Origin: Bacteroidota bacterium
Lineage (GTDB): Bacteria; Bacteroidota; Ignavibacteria; Ignavibacteriales; Ignavibacteriaceae
Assembly (NCBI GenBank): GCA_021796135.1
Contig: JAJYOQ010000061.1
Coordinates: forward strand, 1-13,953
Reading direction: 5' to 3'
DNA: 13,953 nucleotides
Part shown: positions 7,184 to 13,953 of the stretch, piece after piece
Position numbering within the stretch: the first letter of the stretch is position 1
Layout: each line of letters begins with the position of its first letter
Notes under the pieces: generated by a model
The model's input: only the letters and a program-made list of their open reading frames with translations
Told to the model about the DNA's origin: nothing
Databases searched by the model: none
Made by a program: the position numbers and the translations under genes

Positions 7184-7621
7184 TTAATTGTTAGAAGATT
7201 TTAGCAAAAGAGAAACACCTATTATAATTAAAATAAACGGCCAGAAATCTTCAAAATGAAAACTGGGTATAAAATTATGTCCGAGAAACAGTATTCCGAC
7301 TGCTATTAAAATAATCCCGCCTAAATTCCTTCTAGGATGCTCATTTTGATGCCCCGGCTGCGGATTAGTATTTTGATTTTCTCCTGGTTTTGGTTCCGTG
7401 CCCTCCGTATTTAGGTTTGGACTAGGATTAGGATTAATTTGTTCTTCCGGAATAACAATCCACAATATTATATATGCTAGTATTCCGCTTCCTCCTAAAA
7501 CAGTAGCAACTATAAAAAGAATTCTGACTAAAGTAGGATCAACTTCAAAATAATCCCCCAAACCTCCGGCTACTCCGCCAATCATTTTATCTTTGCGCGA
7601 TCGGTATAATTTCTTGTTCAT
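7184..7621 (-). CDS. PspC-domain protein fused to a LiaI-like membrane hairpin
   Basis: This 145-residue membrane protein begins with a PspC domain: KLYRSRKDKMIGGVAGGLGD, then YFEVDPTLVRILFIVATVL, a second hydrophobic run GILAYIILWIVIPEE. A linker rich in Pro, Asn, Gln and Glu (about residues 61-98) follows, then a LiaI/DUF5668-type hairpin (GGIILIAVGILFLGHNF and FWPFILIIIGVSLLL, to the end). PspC senses envelope stress with PspB/PspA in proteobacteria; no pspA, pspB or regulator is in this window. I choose ATG 7621 because GGAG (7629-7632) lies seven bases upstream. A TTG at 7660 would add 13 residues but has no SD, and the added residues do not belong to the domain. It is first in an operon with the LiaF-like gene and divergent from nadE. 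Domain call is strong. Confidence 0.87.
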   Translation of the reverse strand: MNKKLYRSRKDKMIGGVAGGLGDYFEVDPTLVRILFIVATVLGGSGILAYIILWIVIPEEQINPNPSPNLNTEGTEPKPGENQNTNPQPGHQNEHPRRNLGGIILIAVGILFLGHNFIPSFHFEDFWPFILIIIGVSLLLKSSNN

Positions 7622-7628
7622 TTTGTTT

Positions 7629-7632
7629 CTCC
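7629..7632 (-). promoter_or_regulatory. Ribosome binding site deciding the PspC-protein start
   Basis: On the minus strand GGAG lies seven bases before ATG 7621. It supports this ATG over the upstream in-frame TTG at 7660. Confidence 0.75.
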
Positions 7633-7765
7633 GGTTTATTGTTTTTAATTCCTTGGGCAATATTGTGAATAGGAAATACTGTTGCCACTTATTTATTACT
7701 GCCGGTTTTTATAAATGAATTACGGATGTTATTTTTTACAGGCGGGTGATTTATAACTTGCATAA

Positions 7766-7795
7766 TTGTAAAACCAAAATCCTTTCCTATTTTTG
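7766..7795 (+). promoter_or_regulatory. Possible Bacteroidota-type promoter for nadE
   Basis: TTG (7766-7768), a 19-base spacer and TATTTTTG (7788-7795) fit the -33 TTG / -7 TAnnTTTG promoter described in Bacteroidota. The implied leader before ATG 7819 is about 17 bases. Only short motifs are involved in AT-rich DNA, so this is tentative. Confidence 0.35.
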
Positions 7796-7818
7796 CACAA
7801 ATAAAATAAAGATTTATT

Positions 7819-9456
7819 ATGAAAATTGCATTATGCCAGATAAATACAATAATAGGCGACTTAGAGTTCAATAAAGCAAAAATCCTCAATGGTTATAATA
7901 AAGCAGTTAGTGAAAAAGCCGATTTGGTAATATTCCCTGAGTTATCATTGGTAGGATACACGCCTCAGGATTTAGTTGAAAAGAAGGAATTTAGAGAGGC
8001 AGTGAATAAGGCAGTTAATGAAATTGCTCGAATTACGGGTGACACGGCTATAATTTTTGGATCTATTACAGAAGATGATGACCTTATTGGCACGGATATT
8101 CATAATTCAGCAATTCTTTGCTTTGATGGGAAAGTTCAGTTTGTTCAACATAAAACCTTAATCCCAAATTATGACATTTTTGATGAAATGCGTTATTTTG
8201 ATTCCGCAAAAGAAACGAAAATATTTGAATTTAAAGGAGAAAAATTGGGGATCTCTATTTGTGAAGATATTTGGAATGATGAAGACTATTGGCATAAACG
8301 CAGATATAATATCGATCCTGTTAAAAATCTAATTGATAAAGGTGCAACATTTTTAATTAATATATCTGCAAGTCCCTATGCATATAAGAAAAGGGAAGAT
8401 AGATATAAGATGCTGTCAATGTTAACCAAGCATGATAAAATTCCACTCGCTTATGTATGCACAGTCGGGGCTCACACAGATCTAATCTTTGATGGTGCAA
8501 GCATGTGTTTTGACGATAATGGTAATTTAGTCAAACTCGGGAAAGCTTTTGAAGAAGATTACTTTATCTTTGATACTACGAAATCATACTTACCGATAAA
8601 GAAAACTGAAGGCATTTTCGAAGAAGAGGTATTAAATTCTTTAATATTCGGACTTAAAGAATATTGTCAAAAACTAAATTTTAAAAAGGTATTAATTGGT
8701 TTAAGCGGCGGAATTGACTCTGCTTTAGTGACTTATATTGCAGTTAAAGCATTGGGTAAAGAGAATGTCCATACAGTTTTAATGCCCTCGATGTATTCCA
8801 GCGAAGGAAGCATTACCGATTCTATGAAACTTATTTCAAATCTTGGAATCTCATCTAATAATATTTCGATTCAACCTGTGGTAAATGAAATTCTTAATAT
8901 GCTTTCTCCTGTTTTCCAGAATTTACCTCATGGAGTGACGGAGGAAAATATTCAAGCACGTGTAAGAGGTATTTATTTAATGGCAATTTCGAATAAGTTC
9001 AATTACCTGCTGCTAACTACCGGTAATAAATCAGAAATGGCTGTAGGTTATTGCACGTTATACGGAGATATGAGCGGCGGTTTGGCTGTTATTGCAGATG
9101 TCTATAAAACGGATGTTTACCGGATAGCAAATTATATAAATAAGGATTCCGAAGTAATTCCACATGAGATAATTATGAAAGCTCCTTCAGCGGAACTAAG
9201 GATCGGACAAAAAGATCAGGATTCGCTGCCTGAATATGAGGTTTTAGATAAGATCCTAAGGATGTATCTTGAAGAAAATAAAGAAATTACTGAAATTGCT
9301 AAGACTATCAATGATGAAAAAATGGCGCGCTTTGTCCTGCATTTAGTTGATATAAATGAATTCAAAAGAAGACAAGCCGCACCCGCATTAAGAGTTTCTA
9401 CAAAAGCATTCGGCTATGGCCGGCGTTATCCGATTGTCCAAGGCTGGAGAAAATAA
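7819..9456 (+). CDS. nadE: Glutamine-dependent NAD(+) synthetase
   Basis: The enzyme converts nicotinic acid adenine dinucleotide to NAD+ using ATP and ammonia drawn from glutamine, the last step of NAD synthesis. This 545-residue protein has the two-domain architecture. The N-terminal nitrilase-type glutaminase (about 1-260) has the triad Glu41 (in FPELSLVGY), Lys112 (in QHKTLIPNYDIFDE) and Cys148 (in GISICEDIW). The C-terminal synthetase (about 270-545) has the ATP pyrophosphatase loop SGGIDS at 296-301, LTTGNKSEMAVGYCTLYGDM and PSAELR. All key residues are present, so it should not need external ammonia. ATG 7819 has only a weak AAAG upstream. It is divergent from the PspC/LiaF pair (197 bp gap) and followed 26 bp later by the dsbD-like gene. 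The assignment is secure. Confidence 0.97.
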   Translation: MKIALCQINTIIGDLEFNKAKILNGYNKAVSEKADLVIFPELSLVGYTPQDLVEKKEFREAVNKAVNEIARITGDTAIIFGSITEDDDLIGTDIHNSAILCFDGKVQFVQHKTLIPNYDIFDEMRYFDSAKETKIFEFKGEKLGISICEDIWNDEDYWHKRRYNIDPVKNLIDKGATFLINISASPYAYKKREDRYKMLSMLTKHDKIPLAYVCTVGAHTDLIFDGASMCFDDNGNLVKLGKAFEEDYFIFDTTKSYLPIKKTEGIFEEEVLNSLIFGLKEYCQKLNFKKVLIGLSGGIDSALVTYIAVKALGKENVHTVLMPSMYSSEGSITDSMKLISNLGISSNNISIQPVVNEILNMLSPVFQNLPHGVTEENIQARVRGIYLMAISNKFNYLLLTTGNKSEMAVGYCTLYGDMSGGLAVIADVYKTDVYRIANYINKDSEVIPHEIIMKAPSAELRIGQKDQDSLPEYEVLDKILRMYLEENKEITEIAKTINDEKMARFVLHLVDINEFKRRQAAPALRVSTKAFGYGRRYPIVQGWRK

Positions 9457-9482
9457 TTTTTTAAATTTTAATTAGGATTGAA

Positions 9483-11261
9483 ATGAAAAAATATTTGATT
9501 AAAATAATTACAATATTCCTGTTTGCATCAGTTATTGCTTTTCCGCAATTTAATAAACAAGAACAGCATGCCAAAATCAAAGCATACTCTTCTCTTGATA
9601 TGGTGCATGCCGGCAGTGATTTTAACCTGGCAGTCCGGGTTGATATAGAAAAATCCTGGCATATAAATTCTGATAAGCCAAATGAATCTTATCTAATTCC
9701 GACAGTGATTTCTATTGATACGTCAAATGGGTTTAGTCTCAAGAAAGTTGTTTATCCAAAAGCAGACAATATTAAAGTCGGCTTTTCTGACCAAATGCTT
9801 TCTGTTTGGGAAGGGGAGATTTTTATAAGCGCTATAATTGCAGTTCCTCAAAATCTGGCGGTTGGTAATTATAAATTGCCTATAAAAATTCTTTATCAAT
9901 CTTGTAATAATCAAACCTGTGCTTCTCCAGTTTCTGCAGCCGATACAATAACAATTCATGTAGTCGACGCAAAAACAACTGTCAGTACAATTAATAATAA
10001 TATTTTTGATAAACTCAATGATGAGAAATCACAGGTTAAAGAAGTTGCAAACCAAAACTCAAATGCAATAACATCGACTTTAGCATCTAGCGGATTTCTA
10101 CTGAGTTTGCTTTTTGTTTTTTTAGGCGGTCTTGCTTTAAATCTTACACCTTGTGTTTATCCTCTTATACCAATTACGATAGGCTTTTTCGGAGGTCAAA
10201 GCGAAGGCAGTACAAAAAAACTATTTTTAATGGGATTATTTTTTGTTATCGGAATGGCACTGACATATTCTGTAATTGGTGTAGTAACAGCATTAAGCGG
10301 ATCAGTTTTTGGATCGCTTCTGCAGAATAATTTTGTAATTATTTCAATATCGCTAATCTTTGTCATTCTTTCATTAAGTATGTTCGGTCTTTATGAAATT
10401 CAGATGCCTAATAGTTTGGTTGCTAAAGCCGGAGGTGCGAAAAATGGATATTACGGCGCCTTCTTTATGGGACTTACAATGGGAATTGTCGCTGCACCCT
10501 GCATTGGTCCATTTGTGCTGGGTTTAGTTACTTTTGTTGCTGCAAAAGCTGATCCGGTCTATGGTTTTATTATGTTTTTTGTTCTTGCGCTCGGATTAGG
10601 TTTTCCTTACCTGATTTTGGCAGTATTTTCAGGAAAAATTAAAAAGCTTCCTCGTTCCGGTGAATGGATGAATTCAGTGAAACATATTTTTGGCTTTATT
10701 CTGTTAGGAATGGCTTTATATTTTTTACTGCCTATTCTTCCAAAGAATATTTCAGGTTTAATTATTCCCGTATTTCTTATAATTACTGCTATTTTTATAT
10801 TGTTTTTTTACAAATTAGCAAACAATATTAAAGGCTATCGATTATTTAAGATAATATTTTCAATTGGACTCATCGTCGTTGCAGCATTCATTCTATTGCC
10901 GCAAAAAAAGAATGAAATTAATTGGAAAACATTTTCGGAAAATTCTTTGCCCCAAAAGAATGTTGCTTCAGGAAAAGGTGTAATTATAGACTTTTATGCA
11001 GATTGGTGCATACCTTGTAAAGAATTAGATGCTTCGACTTTTACAGATCCGAATGTTATAAAACTTTCCGAAAATTTTATACCGCTAAAAGCAAATATGA
11101 CTAAGACACTATCTCCGGATGTTGAAAAACTTAGAGAAAAATATAATATACTCGGTGTCCCTACTGTTTTAATAATCAACTCAAAAGGAGAAGAGGTGAA
11201 AAGAATTACCGGTTATATAAGTGCGAAAGAATTCGCTGATATATTACAAGGGGTGAAATAG
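9483..11261 (+). CDS. dsbD: Thiol:disulfide interchange protein, DsbD family
   Basis: DsbD carries electrons from cytoplasmic thioredoxin across the inner membrane to extracytoplasmic thiol partners. This 592-residue protein has an N-terminal signal-like segment (YLIKIITIFLFASVIAF). A periplasmic DsbD-alpha domain follows, with a Cys141-x4-Cys146 pair (CNNQTC). The membrane core (about 200-480, eight or so helices) has the redox cysteines Cys224 (LTPCVYPLIPI) and Cys340 (APCIGP). A C-terminal thioredoxin domain carries Cys509-Ile-Pro-Cys512 in DWCIPCK, plus the cis-proline GVPTV. Thus all three cysteine pairs of the relay are present, and length matches the family (about 570-600). ATG 9483 has an AGGA SD five bases upstream, and the gene probably shares the nadE transcript. 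Its partners (cytochrome c maturation, DsbC-like isomerase or others) are not in the window. Confidence 0.93.
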   Translation: MKKYLIKIITIFLFASVIAFPQFNKQEQHAKIKAYSSLDMVHAGSDFNLAVRVDIEKSWHINSDKPNESYLIPTVISIDTSNGFSLKKVVYPKADNIKVGFSDQMLSVWEGEIFISAIIAVPQNLAVGNYKLPIKILYQSCNNQTCASPVSAADTITIHVVDAKTTVSTINNNIFDKLNDEKSQVKEVANQNSNAITSTLASSGFLLSLLFVFLGGLALNLTPCVYPLIPITIGFFGGQSEGSTKKLFLMGLFFVIGMALTYSVIGVVTALSGSVFGSLLQNNFVIISISLIFVILSLSMFGLYEIQMPNSLVAKAGGAKNGYYGAFFMGLTMGIVAAPCIGPFVLGLVTFVAAKADPVYGFIMFFVLALGLGFPYLILAVFSGKIKKLPRSGEWMNSVKHIFGFILLGMALYFLLPILPKNISGLIIPVFLIITAIFILFFYKLANNIKGYRLFKIIFSIGLIVVAAFILLPQKKNEINWKTFSENSLPQKNVASGKGVIIDFYADWCIPCKELDASTFTDPNVIKLSENFIPLKANMTKTLSPDVEKLREKYNILGVPTVLIINSKGEEVKRITGYISAKEFADILQGVK

Positions 11262-11530
11262 ATAATAGGTTTTTTCCCTAATAAAAGAGTGAATTTTCCC
11301 GACTTTGAGAATGCATAATTAAAGTTAAAACAGGGACGCTACTTTTTAATTTATTTAAAAAATATATTCGATATTTATCCAATTTTTTAGCCAAATTTAG
11401 ATATTTCTCCAGCTTTAATAATGATTTCTGCGTTAATAATGATAAATTTATTTTATTAAGGTTACTTAATAAATGGCATGAAATATGGGAATAAAGTTGA
11501 TAGTTATAATTATAAATAAAGAGAGCAACC
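11262..11530 (+). other. Intergenic leader upstream of korA (longest non-coding stretch)
   Basis: No credible gene is seen in these 269 bases. Near the start, TAATAGG...CCTAATA around a T-rich loop (about 11263-11284) could form a short, imperfect hairpin after the dsbD stop; it is a weak terminator candidate at best. TTAATAATGAT occurs twice (11415-11425 and 11433-11443). TATAAT at 11505-11510 lies 20 bases before the korA ATG and could be a -10 box, but no -35 match stands at 16-18 bases upstream. A minus-strand 84-codon frame crossing the region is judged spurious. Confidence 0.4.
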
Positions 11531-13372
11531 ATGCCAAAAGAAAAAGAGATTCAGAGTTTATCTGAAGTTACGGTCCGTTTTGCAGGCGACTCCGGAGACG
11601 GAATGCAGTTAACCGGCAGTCAATTTAGTGATACTACAGCATTAATGGGGAATGATTTAAGTACTCTTCCGGATTATCCCGCAGAAATTCGTGCTCCTAT
11701 AGGAACTGTATATGGTGTTAGCGGATTCCAGCTGCATTTTAGCAGCAGTGATATACATACACCCGGAGATAGACCGGATATTTTAGTTGCAATGAACCCG
11801 GCGGCGATTAAAAAGAATATTTCGGAATTAAAACCCGGAGCTATGATAATTGTAAATACGGATTCTTTTGATAGAAAAAATCTTCAATTAGCAAAGTACG
11901 AAAATAATCCACTAGAGGATAATAGTCTGGAAGGTTATGAAGTATATCCTGTTCCTATCGGATCACTTACTTCTAAGGCTCTTCAAGGCACATCGCTCTC
12001 TCAAAAAGAAATTTCAAGATGTAAAAACTTTTTTGCACTTGGTCTTATGTATTGGCTCTTTGATAGACCGGTAGATCAAACAGTAAATTGGATTAAAAAG
12101 AAATTTGCCAAGAAACCTGAATTTATTGAAGCTAATACAAATGCACTTATGGCTGGATATAACTATGGCGAAAATACCGAATTATTTAATACTCGTTATA
12201 TAGTTGAACCGGCTAAACTTCCGAAAGGTACTTATAGAAGTATTTCCGGTAATGAAGCTACTGCTCTTGGTTTTCTTGCCGCATCAGTTAAAAGTAAATT
12301 GCCTTTATTTCTTGGGTCATATCCTATTACACCGGCGTCAGAAATTCTGCAATATTTAAGTAATTATAAGAGTTTTGGAGTAAAAACTTTTCAGGCTGAA
12401 GATGAAATCGCAGGTATTACTTCTGCAATTGGCGCATCCTTTGCCGGTAATCTCGCTATTACTACAACCAGCGGTCCAGGTCTTGCTTTGAAGACAGAAG
12501 CTATCGGATTAGCAATTATAACAGAATTGCCATTAGTGATTATTGATGTCCAAAGAGGTGGTCCAAGTACAGGTTTACCGACTAAGACTGAACAAGCTGA
12601 TTTGCTTCAGGCAGTTTATGGTAGAAATGGTGAAGCTCCCGTAGCCGTATTGGCTGCTTCTACCCCTAGTGATTGTTTCTATATGGCTCTTGAAGCTTCA
12701 AGACTTGCTGTTAAATATATGTCTCCCGTAATTTTATTAACTGACGGTTATCTAGCTAACGGTACTGAGCCATGGAAGATTCCTCATGTTAATGATCTAC
12801 CTGATATTCCGGTTAAATTCTGGACTAAAAAAGAGGGTTTTGCTCCTTATCAGAGGGATGAAAATCTTTCAAGACCTTGGGTTAAGCCGGGGACTCCGGG
12901 ACTCGAGCATAGAATCGGCGGTCTGGAAAAAGCAAATATAACAGGCGCAGTAAGCTATGATCCGGATAATCATGACTTAATGATTCACCTAAGAGAACAA
13001 AAAATAAAGAATATGGTTAACGATATTCCTGACCTTACAGTAGACGGCGATATGGAAGGCGATTTACTTGTATTAGGCTGGGGCGGAACTTACGGCGCTA
13101 TAAAAGAAGCAGTTATTAAAGCAAGGCAGGACGGTTTGAATGTATCTCAGGCACATTTGAAATATATAAATCCTTTCCCTAAAAATACTGAATATGTACT
13201 TAAAGGATTTAAAAATGTATTAATCCCTGAAATTAATCTCGGTCAACTTTCAAAGATAATACGAAGTGAATATCTATATCCTGTGCAGCAGTTGAATATT
13301 GTCAGAGGTTTACCGTTCCGTGTTTCGGATATTGTCGATAAAATAAAAGAAATTCTTGGAGGAAATAAATAA
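11531..13372 (+). CDS. korA: 2-oxoacid:ferredoxin oxidoreductase, fused gamma-alpha subunit (KorA type)
   Basis: With KorB this forms the enzyme that interconverts 2-oxoglutarate (or a related 2-oxoacid) + CoA with succinyl-CoA + CO2 and reduced ferredoxin, without NAD. This 613-residue protein has an N-terminal gamma domain (about 10-190) with [18 protein letters not shown] and [12 protein letters not shown]. The alpha pyrimidine-binding domain (from about 235) carries YPITPAS (264-270), [13 protein letters not shown] and [18 protein letters not shown] (341 onward). The C-terminal transketolase-like domain contains [15 protein letters not shown] and HLKYINPFP. The gamma-alpha fusion and length fit KorAB-type two-subunit enzymes. 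ATG 11531 has an AAGAGAG SD. The stop overlaps the korB start by one base. Substrate preference between 2-oxoglutarate and other 2-oxoacids cannot be settled from sequence alone. Confidence 0.94.
   Translation: MPKEKEIQSLSEVTVRFAGDSGDGMQLTGSQFSDTTALMGNDLSTLPDYPAEIRAPIGTVYGVSGFQLHFSSSDIHTPGDRPDILVAMNPAAIKKNISELKPGAMIIVNTDSFDRKNLQLAKYENNPLEDNSLEGYEVYPVPIGSLTSKALQGTSLSQKEISRCKNFFALGLMYWLFDRPVDQTVNWIKKKFAKKPEFIEANTNALMAGYNYGENTELFNTRYIVEPAKLPKGTYRSISGNEATALGFLAASVKSKLPLFLGSYPITPASEILQYLSNYKSFGVKTFQAEDEIAGITSAIGASFAGNLAITTTSGPGLALKTEAIGLAIITELPLVIIDVQRGGPSTGLPTKTEQADLLQAVYGRNGEAPVAVLAASTPSDCFYMALEASRLAVKYMSPVILLTDGYLANGTEPWKIPHVNDLPDIPVKFWTKKEGFAPYQRDENLSRPWVKPGTPGLEHRIGGLEKANITGAVSYDPDNHDLMIHLREQKIKNMVNDIPDLTVDGDMEGDLLVLGWGGTYGAIKEAVIKARQDGLNVSQAHLKYINPFPKNTEYVLKGFKNVLIPEINLGQLSKIIRSEYLYPVQQLNIVRGLPFRVSDIVDKIKEILGGNK
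13358..13362 (+). promoter_or_regulatory. Strong ribosome binding site for korB
   Basis: GGAGG at 13358-13362 lies nine bases before ATG 13372, inside the end of korA. It is the best SD match in the window and fixes the korB start at the TAATG overlap. Confidence 0.8.
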
Positions 13373-13953
13373 TGGCTGATCAAGTAATGGATATTAAAGA
13401 AATAAAACTAACTTCAAAAGATTTTGCTAGTGATCAAGATGTAAGATGGTGTCCGGGCTGCGGTGATTATTCAATCCTGGCACAGGTACAGAGATCATTT
13501 CCGGATCTTGTAGGTATTAAAAAAGAAAATATTGTTTGGGTTTCCGGTATAGGTTGTTCCTCTAGATTTCCATATTACATGAACACTTATGGTTTTCATG
13601 GTATTCACGGCAGAGCACCTGCAATCGCAACCGGAGTTAAAGCCAGCCGACCCGAGCTTTCGGTATGGGTAGCTGCCGGGGACGGTGATTTGCTAAGCAT
13701 CGGAGGGAATCATTTTATTCATGCCTGCAGAAGAAATATTGATTTGAAATTACTCCTTTTTAATAATCGAATTTACGGATTGACTAAAGGTCAATATTCT
13801 CCAACCTCTGAAAAAGGCAAAATAACTAAAACTTCTCCATACGGCAGCATTGATTTTCCTTTTAATCCGGTTTCGCTAGCACTTGGTTCCGGAGCTACAT
13901 TTGTTGCCAGATCTCTGGACAGAGATGCAAAACATTTGCAGGAAATGATTAAA
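13372..13953 (+). CDS. korB: 2-oxoacid:ferredoxin oxidoreductase, beta subunit (KorB), N-terminal part
   Basis: The frame is open from ATG 13372 to the window's end (194 codons), so the C-terminus is missing. KorB binds thiamine diphosphate and the iron-sulfur cluster. [12 protein letters not shown] (Cys27, Cys30) and [12 protein letters not shown] (Cys62) supply three of the usual four cluster cysteines; the fourth would fall beyond the edge. The thiamine/Mg motif starts at GDGD (103-106, [15 protein letters not shown]) and closes with [16 protein letters not shown] (131 onward). It overlaps korA by one base (TAATG), so the two subunits are translated together. This stretch is easily missed because it has no stop codon in the window. 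Assignment as the beta partner of the upstream KorA is firm. Confidence 0.94.
   Translation, partial: MADQVMDIKEIKLTSKDFASDQDVRWCPGCGDYSILAQVQRSFPDLVGIKKENIVWVSGIGCSSRFPYYMNTYGFHGIHGRAPAIATGVKASRPELSVWVAAGDGDLLSIGGNHFIHACRRNIDLKLLLFNNRIYGLTKGQYSPTSEKGKITKTSPYGSIDFPFNPVSLALGSGATFVARSLDRDAKHLQEMIK

Noticed and set aside
7689..7889. Minus-strand 66-codon frame across the nadE start
   Set aside because: It overlaps the nadE coding region and the divergent promoter region, with no SD and no domain.
11278..11532. Minus-strand 84-codon frame upstream of korA
   Set aside because: It is rich in Leu, Lys and Asn as expected from AT-rich non-coding DNA. Its start lies over the korA ATG with no SD, and I recognise no family.
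1..13953. CRISPR arrays, insertion sequences, prophage, toxin-antitoxin or other defence system
   Set aside because: I saw no regularly spaced repeats, transposase or integrase domains, terminal inverted repeats or small paired toxin-like genes; all gaps are under 300 bp and nearly all sequence is assigned to housekeeping genes.

Overview
The window is about 14 kb of AT-rich (roughly one third G+C by eye), densely packed bacterial chromosome. The gene set is almost entirely housekeeping. Three things together suggest an anaerobic or facultative member of the Bacteroidota/Chlorobiota/Ignavibacteriota (FCB) side of the tree, perhaps Ignavibacteria-like: low G+C, a two-subunit 2-oxoacid:ferredoxin oxidoreductase with the gamma domain fused to alpha, and one promoter that fits the FCB-type consensus. 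Several genes carry good Shine-Dalgarno (SD) sites (GGAG or GGAGG), which argues against typical Bacteroidia. This taxonomic placement is inference; no rRNA or marker tree is available here.

Layout. (1) Positions 1-1365, minus strand: the N-terminal part of an MFS exporter (runs off the left edge) and a UPF0316/DUF5698-DUF2179 membrane protein. (2) Positions 1460-6208, plus strand: a tight run of six genes, pcm (protein repair), miaA (tRNA modification), an AtuA-family protein and its separately encoded C-terminal domain, prfB (release factor 2, read through a programmed +1 frameshift) and a small MGMT-type alkyltransferase. Coding overlaps or 1-3 base gaps join most of them, and 48 bp separates the AtuA pair from prfB. 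(3) Positions 6230-7621, minus strand: a two-gene envelope cassette, a PspC-LiaI-like protein followed by a LiaF-like 'toastrack' protein. (4) Positions 7819-13953, plus strand: glutamine-dependent NAD synthetase, a DsbD-type thiol:disulfide interchange protein, a 269 bp gap, then korA and the start of korB (runs off the right edge).

How it works together. Region 2 groups translation quality and macromolecule maintenance (isoaspartate repair, tRNA isopentenylation, termination at UGA/UAA, DNA alkyl repair), with an unexplained AtuA-like pair between miaA and prfB. Region 3 looks like an envelope-stress module, with no regulator visible in the window. Region 4 is redox metabolism: NAD synthesis, delivery of reductant across the membrane, and ferredoxin-linked 2-oxoacid oxidation or reductive carboxylation.

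I found no tRNA, rRNA, CRISPR array, insertion sequence, phage gene or recognisable defence system. The most informative points are the prfB recoding site, the split AtuA protein inside a translation operon, the PspC/LiaF pair, and corrected start codons for three genes (two ATG starts with SD sites downstream of spurious TTG extensions, and one genuine-looking TTG start in miaA). I do not see convincing evidence of a previously undescribed multi-gene system.
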